Origin: an uncultured Clostridia bacterium
GTDB lineage: Bacteria > Bacillota > Clostridia > Oscillospirales > Acutalibacteraceae
NCBI GenBank assembly: GCA_946499275.1
Contig: CAMMRL010000018.1
Location: 1 to 41,089 of the forward strand
DNA length: 41,089 nucleotides
Reading direction: 5' to 3'
Position 1 is the first letter of the stretch. Each line of letters starts with the position of its first letter. Under the pieces are notes generated by a model, which made no database searches, was not told the origin of the DNA, and saw only the letters and a program-made list of their open reading frames with translations. Positions 9,160 to 16,909 of this stretch are shown one piece after another. The position numbers and the translations under genes are program-made.

Positions 9160-9462
9160 TCACGATCGAGGCGTCCCCCCTCTCGCCCGCCGATATTCCC
9201 TCAGCAGCGTATCCGCCGTTGCGGCGTCTAGCCGGTCGTCCCGTTCCATCCGGCGGATGAGGGCGGCGAAGGGATCATCCGTCGTCTCCTCGATCAAGCG
9301 GATTTTTTGGATCAGGCGGTCTAGGCGAAGGCGGATTGTCGGATAGGTGACGCCGTAAACGGCCGCCATTTCCTTGAGGGAACCGGAGGACAGCAGGAAA
9401 TGCCGGATAAACAGAAAATCATCCCCGTCCAGCCCCTGCATCCACGCGGGAATTTCCGCCAA
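9160..9462 (-). CDS. DUF2089-family helix-turn-helix protein
   Basis: A 100-aa protein resembling the C-terminal part of DUF2089 proteins. The recognisable stretch is SGSLKEMAAVYGVTYPTIR (about 26-44), a helix-turn-helix, followed by a basic helix (LDRLIQKIR) and a short acidic-basic tail. The zinc-ribbon start found in many DUF2089 members is absent. The start is a TTG at 9460-9462 with a perfect AAAGGAGG site seven bases before it. The upstream frame is open for 20 more codons without such a site. It is probably a DNA-binding regulator. It sits inside the division cluster between murA and ftsQ and has its own strong promoter. Confidence 0.75.
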   Translation of the reverse strand: MAEIPAWMQGLDGDDFLFIRHFLLSSGSLKEMAAVYGVTYPTIRLRLDRLIQKIRLIEETTDDPFAALIRRMERDDRLDAATADTLLREYRRARGGTPRS

Positions 9463-9616
9463 TGCGCCCCCTCCTTTCGGCTGAATCCGCCGCCCCTTTC
9501 CGCCAAGCCCGAACGGCTGCAATGATCCGGCGCATCCGCCAAAGACAGCCTGGTTTCAAGGCCTGTAATGGGCGGGTCACGCGCCCTTCATACATTTGTT
9601 GCTGTCCACTACCATC

Positions 9617-9645
9617 ACTATACTATTTCATATTATTAAAGTCAA
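9617..9645 (-). promoter_or_regulatory. Promoter of the DUF2089 gene
   Basis: TTGACT, 17 bp, TATAGT on the minus strand, preceded by a ~50-bp very AT-rich stretch (9640-9690) that could act as an UP element. It gives a leader of ~145 nt before the TTG. Confidence 0.7.
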
Positions 9646-9686
9646 TATTTATTTTATTTTTTATTATATTAAAAAATATTTTACTA

Positions 9687-10943
9687 TTATTTAATCCGTT
9701 GCAACGATGCGCCAACGCCGCGAAGAGCGGCTTCCAGCCCCTCATAACCCCTGTCCAGATGATGGAGCTCGCGCAGGGAGGTCGTCCCCTCCGCAGCGAG
9801 ACCGGCGATCACCAGCGCGGCGCCGCCCCGCAAATCGGTGCATTCCACCGGTGCCCCGGAAAGCGCCGGTACCCCTTCCACTACGGCGACGCGCCCTTCC
9901 ACCTTGATATTCGCGCCCATCCGGATCAGCTCGCCCGCGTGTTTGTACCGGTTTTCGAAAATATTTTCTACAAACACGCTGGTCCCATCCGCCACACAGG
10001 TCATTGCCATCAACGGAGCCTGCGCATCCGTAGGGAAGCCGGGATACGGCATAGTGCGGATGGAACGGATCCGTCGCAGGCGTTTTGGCGCAGTAATCCG
10101 CAGTTCACCCGGTGTATATGCCAACGTACAGCCCGCTTCCTCAAACGACGGCAGGACGGTGGCGATATGCTCCGGTTCCGCCCCCCGCAGGGCGAGCCGT
10201 CCCCCTGTAACCGCCCCTGCCGCCAGGTAGGTAACGGTCTCGATCCGGTCAGGCATTACCCGGTAAGGCGCGGCTTCCAGGCGTTCTACCCCTTCTACGG
10301 TAATCGCACCCTCTCCCGCTCCGTGAATTTTTGCACCGCATCGGATCAGATAGGTGCAAAGATCCACAATCTCCGGTTCCCTCGCCGCATTTAAAATAGT
10401 GGTTTTCCCCTCGGCTGTCGAAGCCGCCAGCAGGATATTTTCGGTCGCGCCCACACTGGGGAAATCCAGGGCGATGGCTGTCCCTTTCAGCCGGCCATAT
10501 GTCCGGCATTCCAGGCGGCCCCGTTCCTCAACAATCTCCACCCCCAGCTGCCGCAGGGCGGCGAGATGAAGGTCAATCGGCCGGGCCCCCAGTTCACAAC
10601 CTCCAGGGAAAGACATATGCGCTTCCCCCGTACGGGCGACCAGTGCCCCCAGGAAGATGATGGAGGAACGCATCTCCCGCATCAATCCGTCCGGTACCCC
10701 GCTGCGGCACAGCGGGGTGGAATCCACAACCACCCTATCCTGCGAGCGCGTAACCGTACAACCGAGATGCCGGAGGATGTTGACCGACGCCGCTACATCG
10801 GAAAGCTGCGGGCAATTGGATATCTCGCTGATCCCGTGGGCCAACAGGGTCGCCGCCAGCAGCGGCAGTGCGCTATTCTTCGCGCCGTGGATGGTCACAG
10901 CCCCGTCCAGCCGGCGCCCGCCCTCAATTTTTAGGATTTCCAT
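9687..10943 (-). CDS. murA: UDP-N-acetylglucosamine 1-carboxyvinyltransferase MurA
   Basis: MurA (418 aa) transfers enolpyruvate from PEP to UDP-GlcNAc, the first committed step of peptidoglycan synthesis, in the cytoplasm. The start fits the family (MEILKIEGGRRLDG), with HGAKNSALPLLAATLL next. The catalytic loop Cys is C116 in SFPGGCELGARP, the residue attacked by fosfomycin, so the enzyme should be sensitive to it. Both inside-out barrel halves are present and the length is standard. ATG 10941-10943 is chosen. An ATG four codons earlier is possible. Gram-positives often have two murA copies, and this is the one linked to the division genes. Confidence 0.96.
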   Translation of the reverse strand: MEILKIEGGRRLDGAVTIHGAKNSALPLLAATLLAHGISEISNCPQLSDVAASVNILRHLGCTVTRSQDRVVVDSTPLCRSGVPDGLMREMRSSIIFLGALVARTGEAHMSFPGGCELGARPIDLHLAALRQLGVEIVEERGRLECRTYGRLKGTAIALDFPSVGATENILLAASTAEGKTTILNAAREPEIVDLCTYLIRCGAKIHGAGEGAITVEGVERLEAAPYRVMPDRIETVTYLAAGAVTGGRLALRGAEPEHIATVLPSFEEAGCTLAYTPGELRITAPKRLRRIRSIRTMPYPGFPTDAQAPLMAMTCVADGTSVFVENIFENRYKHAGELIRMGANIKVEGRVAVVEGVPALSGAPVECTDLRGGAALVIAGLAAEGTTSLRELHHLDRGYEGLEAALRGVGASLQRIK

Positions 10944-11514
10944 TTTCAACCCCATTTCTCCGCAGACCGTAATGGGTGGAAGGGCGGAGGTTTTCTGCGG
11001 GAGACCACCGCCCGTTCGGCGCTTCACACACAGCGCCTGCAAGCCCATCCTATGCAAAAAGGGGCCGGGGGGTGAAAAAGCCGCGCTTTTGGCCCGGTTT
11101 TTCCAAGGACAAGGCCAAAACGGGGAATTGTCCACCGTTCCGGCAGATAGCCGCCGTTCCGGTTTTTATCCGACAAGCCGGCCAACGTCAAACCAGATAC
11201 GGCTATCCGGAGGATAGAAGCCGAATCGGAAGGTCCATCCACCTTATTGCGCTTTTCATCCGTTAACGCGATGAGCCCATGAAAATATGCCGTTGAACGG
11301 AAACCATCGGGCGGGGGATTTTCACGGACGTTGGAAGGGCTTATGACGAGTTTTGCCCTCCAAAAGGTAAGTCAATAACGCGCCCACCATCTGTATAAAC
11401 AAGGTTTTCCGGACGATACGATTGTCCGTTTGACAAGCTTTCCTTCGCCATATCTTTTCATAAAGCTTTTATCCCTTGGATTGGGTCTGCGGGGCCCCGC
11501 TCAAGCTAAACAAG
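10944..11514. other. 571-bp gap between murA and the murG terminator
   Basis: No convincing gene on either strand. It holds the possible murA promoter at 11163-11191 and a short imperfect inverted repeat near 11410-11428 (GGACGAT, ACG, ATTGTCC). The open frames crossing it look like random translation. Confidence 0.5.
11163..11191 (-). promoter_or_regulatory. Possible murA promoter
   Basis: TTGACG, 17 bp, TAAAAA on the minus strand, about 220 bp before murA. The -10 box is imperfect. Confidence 0.4.
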
Positions 11515-11549
11515 GAAAAAGCCATGGAAGGAAATCCCTCCATGGCTTT
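11515..11549 (-). terminator. Intrinsic terminator after murG
   Basis: An 8-bp perfect stem GCCATGGA (11521-11528) with its complement at 11539-11546, extended by A-T pairs, followed by TTTTTCCTTG on the minus strand. It separates murG from murA. Confidence 0.8.
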
Positions 11550-11559
11550 CAGCAAGTTC

Positions 11560-12696
11560 TTATTCTGGCAGTTTTCCGCCGTTTTTCAACACGGAAGCGA
11601 CGACGGCGTAGATCCGGTCGTCCGCGTCCAGGATCGCGTTTTTTCGGGCGTTTTCCCCCATCCGGCGGAGCTCCTCCGGCGAGGATGCAATCGCTTCAAT
11701 CTCCTTCCAAAGGCGATCGGCGGTCAGGTCCTTTTCTTCCACACAGACGGCGGCTCCTTTTCGGACCAACGCCATCGCGTTGTGAAACTGATGGTTTTCC
11801 GCCACATTGGGGGAGGGGATCAGGATGGACGGTCTCCCGGCCGCCGGCAGTTCGCTGAGCGTCATCGCCCCGCAGCGGGAGATGACCAGGTCCGCCGCCG
11901 CCATGCAGCGGGGCATATCGTCAATGTATTCCCTAACGGCAATCCCCTCGGCGTTTTCCGGCACCCCCAGTTCCCGCAAACGGGCGCGGGTCGTCTCCCA
12001 TCCCGCTTTGCCGGTGGCGTGGATATGCTGGAAGCGCCCGTCCTTTACACTGCGGGCGATCACTTGCGCCATTGCTTCGTTGATCCGCCCCGCGCCAAGG
12101 CTTCCGCCTACCGACAAGATCAGCGGCCGGCTATCGACACGCAGCTCCTGCCGTGCCTTTTCCCGGTCGAGATGCCGAAATTCCGGGCGAAGCGGGTTCC
12201 CTGTCACCACGACGCGGGCGGAAGGCGGCAGGTATTGGCGCGCGTCTTCGGCGGCGATCATCGTAGCCGCGGCGTATTTGGCGAGCATCTTCACCGTCAC
12301 CCCGGGAAAAGCGTTGGATTCATGCACCAGCACCGGGATTCCCATTTTCGCCGCTTTGCGCAGGATCGGGCCGCTGACGTAACCGCCGGTGCCGATGGCG
12401 ATATCCGGACGAAAGTCCCGTAATATTTTGGCCGACGCCGCTTCCGCCGTGACCGCATGGACGGCGGCGGAAACGTTGCGGCCGATGTTTTTCAACGTCA
12501 GCCGCCGCTGGAAGCCTCGCACATCCACCGTTTCGATCCGGTAGCCGGCGGCGGGAACCAGACGGGTTTCCATCCGTCCCTTTGCCCCGACAAAGAGGAT
12601 TTCCGCATCCGGCTGTTCCTTCTGTATTTTTGCGGCGATCGCCAGCGCGGGGTTGATATGCCCCGCTGTCCCGCCGCCCGTCATCAATACGCGCAT
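11560..12696 (-). CDS. murG: Lipid II glycosyltransferase MurG
   Basis: MurG (378 aa) adds GlcNAc to lipid I on the inner face of the membrane, making lipid II. The N-terminal Rossmann half has the glycine loop GGGTAGHINPALA (residues 7-19) and the GTGGYVSGP loop. The C-terminal half has the UDP-GlcNAc site, with REYIDDMP, ISRCGAMTLSEL and PSPNVAENHQ. The start ATG 12694-12696 follows GGGAGG at seven bases. It comes after ftsW, but a terminator-like hairpin lies between them. Its own terminator follows eleven bases after the stop. Confidence 0.96.
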   Translation of the reverse strand: MRVLMTGGGTAGHINPALAIAAKIQKEQPDAEILFVGAKGRMETRLVPAAGYRIETVDVRGFQRRLTLKNIGRNVSAAVHAVTAEAASAKILRDFRPDIAIGTGGYVSGPILRKAAKMGIPVLVHESNAFPGVTVKMLAKYAAATMIAAEDARQYLPPSARVVVTGNPLRPEFRHLDREKARQELRVDSRPLILSVGGSLGAGRINEAMAQVIARSVKDGRFQHIHATGKAGWETTRARLRELGVPENAEGIAVREYIDDMPRCMAAADLVISRCGAMTLSELPAAGRPSILIPSPNVAENHQFHNAMALVRKGAAVCVEEKDLTADRLWKEIEAIASSPEELRRMGENARKNAILDADDRIYAVVASVLKNGGKLPE

Positions 12697-12769
12697 AAGA
12701 ATGCCTCCCACCATACTTTTCCATTATGCATATGTAGCCGGCGCCGTGATCAGACGCACGGACGCCCCC

Positions 12770-12815
12770 AAAAAAAGGCGGGACGGGAGGAGCCGCGCCC
12801 CTTTCCCGGCCCGCC
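12770..12815 (-). terminator. Terminator between ftsW and murG
   Basis: Stem GGCGGG (12810-12815 on the minus strand) with CCCGCC (12777-12782), continued by CGGGA/TCCCG after one mismatch, then seven Ts. The large internal part can fold further. Because murG follows 74 bp later with no obvious promoter, it may act as a partial terminator or attenuator. Confidence 0.7.
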
Positions 12816-12873
12816 GCCGTATACTTAGCATACCGGATATCCGGCCGTCTCGTTCACCCACGGTTTGGCCTGC

Positions 12874-14088
12874 TTACTCCCGTTTCCGGCTTCCCGCGCC
12901 CTTTGATTCAATTGGCGACCGCCTTCCCGCCGTATTGCGGGAAATGGACAGCACCACCCCCATCTGGGCGAGCAGCATCACCAGCGAGGTGCCGCCGTAG
13001 CTGAAGAACGGCAGGCTGATACCGGTGTTCGGGATGGTGTTGGTGACCACCGCCATATTCATAAACGCCTGCAGGCCGATCTGGGCCGTCAGCCCGACCG
13101 CCAACATGGAACCGAATTTATCCGGCGATTTCATCCCGATGGTGATCCCCCGCCAAAGCAGCAGCGCAAACAACACGATCACCAGCACCGCGCCGACAAA
13201 TCCCAGCTCTTCGCAGATGACCGAAAAAATGAAGTCGTTCTGTGGTTCGGGCAGGAACAAATGCTTCTGCCGGGAGTTGCCGAGCCCCTGCCCCATCACG
13301 CCGCCCGAACCGATGGCATACAGCGACTGGACGGTCTGCCAGGCCTCGTTCGGGTTTTCGGCATAGGCTTTCATGGGGTCCAGCCAGACGTTGATCCGGT
13401 CCTGTTCGTATCCCTTAACAAAGATCATATAGATGACTGCCGCCACGCCGAGCCCCATCGTTCCCAGCAGATACAGCAGCCGGGTGCCGCCTACGTACAT
13501 CATCACGATGCCGATCCCCAGCAGCAGGATCGTGCCGGAAAGGTGCGGTTCGATAAACACCAGCCCGCAGGTGATGCCAAGGATGAGCATAAACGGCAAA
13601 TAGCCGGCGGTAAAGGTTTTCATCTTTTTATGGTTGAGGGATATCAAGTGGGCGAACAGGAGGATTAGCGCGAACTTCGCAATTTCGGAAGGCTGGAACT
13701 GCAAGCCGGGCAGGCGTATCCATCGATGAATACCGGTGGAACTCGGCAACACCAGCACAATGCCGAGCAGGATATAGGACACCAGCATCAAGGGGATCGC
13801 GAAACGATGCAGGATGTGGTAGTCCACCGCGGAGATCACCAACATCGCCGCCACGCCGAGCAGGGCAAAGATGAGCTGCCGTTTGATGAAATAAAAGCTG
13901 TCCCCGTCGTTCCAATAGTATGAGTAGGCGTAGCCGGCGGAAAATTGGCTGATTAGGCCCACCACCAGGATAATCATAAGAATAATCAGAAAGGGCATGT
14001 CAAAGCCCTGGGATACCGAAAAAAGGCGAAATCGCTTTTTGGGTTTTGCCGGCGCAGCGGAGAGGGCCTTGGATTTGATTGACGCCAT
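12874..14088 (-). CDS. ftsW: Septal peptidoglycan polymerase FtsW (SEDS family)
   Basis: A 404-aa SEDS protein with about ten membrane helices and a lysine-rich cytoplasmic start. SEDS proteins polymerise lipid II glycan strands together with a class B PBP. Seen motifs include STGIHRWIRLPGLQFQPSE in the conserved extracellular region, EPHLSGTIL, SGGVMGQGLGNSRQKHLFLPE and NTGISLPFFSYGGTSL near the end. FtsW and its sporulation paralogue SpoVE cannot be told apart from sequence alone, but linkage to mraY, ftsL and ftsZ supports the division role. The ATG has a GCGAGG site. Confidence 0.93.
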   Translation of the reverse strand: MASIKSKALSAAPAKPKKRFRLFSVSQGFDMPFLIILMIILVVGLISQFSAGYAYSYYWNDGDSFYFIKRQLIFALLGVAAMLVISAVDYHILHRFAIPLMLVSYILLGIVLVLPSSTGIHRWIRLPGLQFQPSEIAKFALILLFAHLISLNHKKMKTFTAGYLPFMLILGITCGLVFIEPHLSGTILLLGIGIVMMYVGGTRLLYLLGTMGLGVAAVIYMIFVKGYEQDRINVWLDPMKAYAENPNEAWQTVQSLYAIGSGGVMGQGLGNSRQKHLFLPEPQNDFIFSVICEELGFVGAVLVIVLFALLLWRGITIGMKSPDKFGSMLAVGLTAQIGLQAFMNMAVVTNTIPNTGISLPFFSYGGTSLVMLLAQMGVVLSISRNTAGRRSPIESKGAGSRKRE

Positions 14089-14211
14089 GGAATCGACCTC
14101 GCCTTTCCAGCCGCTTCACAGCGGCTTAATCAACGCATGTACTGGATATCAATCTTTACAAAGTATGCGGAAACCGGCGGATTTTATGCACGGTATGAGA
14201 GAAAATCCCGC

Positions 14212-15234
14212 TCAGGCCGCAAGCAATAGGTACCACGAAAGCAGCCCGCCGAACAGCGTAACCAGGGAAAACACCAGCACGATTTTGTTTTCGCCCCAGC
14301 CACACATCTCAAAATGGTGATGCAGCGGGCTCATCTTAAATAAACGCTTTCCATGGGTGAGTTTGAAATAGGCGACCTGCAAAATCACCGAAAGGGTTTC
14401 GACCACATAGATAATTCCCACCGGGATGAGCAGGAACGGCTGGTTGATGCCGAAGGCCAGCGCTGTTAGCAACCCGCCGATGAACAGCGAGCCGGTATCC
14501 CCCATGAAAACCTTGGCGGGATGGAGGTTCCATACCAGGAAACCGGCTAGGGCACCGGCGAACGCCGCCGAAAGCAGCCCCAAGCCGAAATAGCCGGTGA
14601 TCCCCGCCGCGATCAGGAAGAACAGGGTCGCCACAAAGCTGACGGTGCCGCACAGGCCGTCGATACCATCGGTCAGGTTGACCGCGTTGGTTGCCGCCGC
14701 CACGATGAACATACAAAATGGAATAAACCACAGCCCGAAATCCACTGTCCCAACAAAAGGGATGTATACTTCCGTTCCACCCGCCATATACAGGGAAAGA
14801 GCGTACCCCAGCGCCACCAGAAGCTGCGCGAACATCTTCTGCCGGGAGGTAAGCCCCATATTCCGTTTTTTCACTACGGAAATATAGTCGTCCGCAAAGC
14901 CGATCGCCCCGCAGCACAACGCCATCAGAAGCCCGCCGAACAGCCGGGTGAGCACCAGCGGGGTGGCTTCCAGCACCTTATCCTGCAGGAAGAGCTGGGA
15001 CGCTCCCACCGCCAGGCCGAATGCCAGCACCGTCCCTCCCATGAACAGCAGCCCTCCCATAGTCGGGGTGCCCTGCTTGCTTTTATGCCAGGACGGCCCT
15101 TCCTCCCGGATGGTCTGTCCAAAATGCAGCCGGCGGAGGGCTGGGATCACCCACCGCCCCGCGATAGCGGTAATCAAAAAGCCCGCCAGTGCCGTGGCGG
15201 CTACCGTCGTCAGCTTTGTCATATCCATTGGCAT
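14212..15234 (-). CDS. mraY: Phospho-MurNAc-pentapeptide transferase MraY
   Basis: MraY (340 aa) transfers phospho-MurNAc-pentapeptide to undecaprenyl phosphate, forming lipid I, in the membrane. About ten hydrophobic helices are seen. Family signatures include GTPTMGGLLF, the Asp pair in GFADDYISV, NAVNLTDGIDGL and the histidine motif SPLHHHFEMCGW. The start MPMDM is set by an AAAGGA ribosome site. In most Firmicutes murF precedes and murD follows this gene. Here it lies directly between murE and ftsW. Confidence 0.96.
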   Translation of the reverse strand: MPMDMTKLTTVAATALAGFLITAIAGRWVIPALRRLHFGQTIREEGPSWHKSKQGTPTMGGLLFMGGTVLAFGLAVGASQLFLQDKVLEATPLVLTRLFGGLLMALCCGAIGFADDYISVVKKRNMGLTSRQKMFAQLLVALGYALSLYMAGGTEVYIPFVGTVDFGLWFIPFCMFIVAAATNAVNLTDGIDGLCGTVSFVATLFFLIAAGITGYFGLGLLSAAFAGALAGFLVWNLHPAKVFMGDTGSLFIGGLLTALAFGINQPFLLIPVGIIYVVETLSVILQVAYFKLTHGKRLFKMSPLHHHFEMCGWGENKIVLVFSLVTLFGGLLSWYLLLAA

Positions 15235-15356
15235 GCCATTCCTTTCCGGGCGGAGACACCCAAGGCGGTCAACTTCCCACCCGGATACCCCTGCCGTCTC
15301 CCCTCGTTTTCTCGCCAGCGGCCTATTCCCCGCACCCTCTGACGGCCGGCTCTTTT

Positions 15357-16832
15357 TTAGCGGATGGCGGTTTCTTTCAGCGCATCCGCCACCACCTCAC
15401 GCTCATCGAAATGGATGACTTTGTCTTTGAGTATCTGATAGGTTTCATGGCCCTTGCCCGCCAACAGCAGCGTATCCCCCGGCTGCGCGTTTCGGATGGC
15501 CCAGTGAATGGCTTCCATCCGGTTAGGTATCACCACATAGGGGACGGTTTTCCCCTCCCCTTCCGGCAAGCCGGCCAGGATATCGTTGATAATGGCGGCC
15601 GGCTCCTCTGTCCGCGGGTTATCCGAGGTAATCACCAGAAAATCGGACAGCGCCGCTGCGGCCGCGGCCATTTTGGGCCGTTTCCCCTTATCCCGGTCGC
15701 CGCCGCAGCCGAACAAGGTAACCAGCCGGCCACGGCTACATTCCTTCATGGTTCTACAGATTTTCTCCAGCCCGTCGGGCGTGTGGGCGTAGTCGATCAC
15801 CACGGTGAAATCCCGGCCGGTCGGCACGATTTCCGCGCGGCCCTTCACCCCTTTGGCATTGCACAACGCTTCAACCAGTTGATCGAACGGCAGGCCGATC
15901 GTCAGCCCGCAGGAAGCGGCCGCCAAGGCGTTGTACACCGAAAACATGCCGGGGATCGACAGGCGTACCCTGCCGATTTGCGCCGTACCCACCAACTCGA
16001 AATCCACCCCGTCGGGACGGGGGCGGATATTTTTCGCCGTGTAATCCGCGTCGTCCCGGCTCGCGGAATAAGTGACAACCGGGCAAGTCAGCCCTTCGGT
16101 CAGCTTTGCCGCCCAGGGATCGTCCGCGTTCACCACGGCATGGCGGCACATTTGAAACAGGCGCTTTTTGGTGCCAAGATAGTTCTCCATCGTCCCATGA
16201 TAGTCCAGATGGTCCTGGGTCAGGTTGGTAAACACCGCTGCGTCGAAGGTACAGCCGCTCACCCGCTCCTGATCCAGCGCGTGGGAGGAAACCTCCATCA
16301 CCGCGTAGGAACAGCCCTCCGCCGCCATGAGTGCGAACATACTGTGCAGATCATAAGGGTCCGGCGTGGTGTGGGCGGACGGGAGCACCCGGTCCCCAAT
16401 CATATTCTGGATGGTGCCGATCAGACCGACTTTCTGCCCGCAGGTTTCCAGAATCGCTTTGAGCATATACGTGGCCGATGTTTTGCCGTTGGTGCCGGTG
16501 ATGCCGATCAGCCGCAACCGTTCAGCCGGCCTTCCAAACCAGTTGGCGCACATCTGCGCCCAGGCTTTCCGGCAGGAAGGCACCAGCACCTGCACCGCCC
16601 GTCCCGTACAGGCGGGACATCCGACGGATTCTTCCGCCACGATCGCGGCGGCGCCCGCTTTTTCCGCCTGGGCGGCAAAACGGTGCCCATCCGTCTCCAC
16701 CCCTCGGATGCAGACAAATACCCAGCCCGGCCCCACTCGTCGGGAATCGCAGGTGATGCCGGCAATCTCCGGATCATCCTCGCCGCCGGCGCCGGAAAAG
16801 GGGATATCCCGCAGTATTTCAAAAAGCTTCAC
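15357..16832 (-). CDS. murE: UDP-MurNAc-tripeptide synthetase MurE, meso-DAP type
   Basis: MurE (491 aa) adds the third amino acid to UDP-MurNAc-L-Ala-D-Glu using ATP. The P-loop is GTNGKT (113-118), with TTPDP and SSHAL following. The amino-acid pocket motif is DNPR (404-407), the form found in enzymes that add meso-diaminopimelate rather than lysine (DDPR). The cell wall is therefore predicted to be DAP type. The start is a GTG at 16830-16832, eight bases after AAGGGATG. An ATG nearby is in another frame. It follows the pbp gene by 77 bp. Confidence 0.95.
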   Translation of the reverse strand: MKLFEILRDIPFSGAGGEDDPEIAGITCDSRRVGPGWVFVCIRGVETDGHRFAAQAEKAGAAAIVAEESVGCPACTGRAVQVLVPSCRKAWAQMCANWFGRPAERLRLIGITGTNGKTSATYMLKAILETCGQKVGLIGTIQNMIGDRVLPSAHTTPDPYDLHSMFALMAAEGCSYAVMEVSSHALDQERVSGCTFDAAVFTNLTQDHLDYHGTMENYLGTKKRLFQMCRHAVVNADDPWAAKLTEGLTCPVVTYSASRDDADYTAKNIRPRPDGVDFELVGTAQIGRVRLSIPGMFSVYNALAAASCGLTIGLPFDQLVEALCNAKGVKGRAEIVPTGRDFTVVIDYAHTPDGLEKICRTMKECSRGRLVTLFGCGGDRDKGKRPKMAAAAAALSDFLVITSDNPRTEEPAAIINDILAGLPEGEGKTVPYVVIPNRMEAIHWAIRNAQPGDTLLLAGKGHETYQILKDKVIHFDEREVVADALKETAIR

Positions 16833-16909
16833 GATCGCTCATCCCTTCCGATAAGGCCGCACATTCCCCTGTACCAGCCGTTAAAGTATATGGTATGGGT
16901 TTTGCCGCG

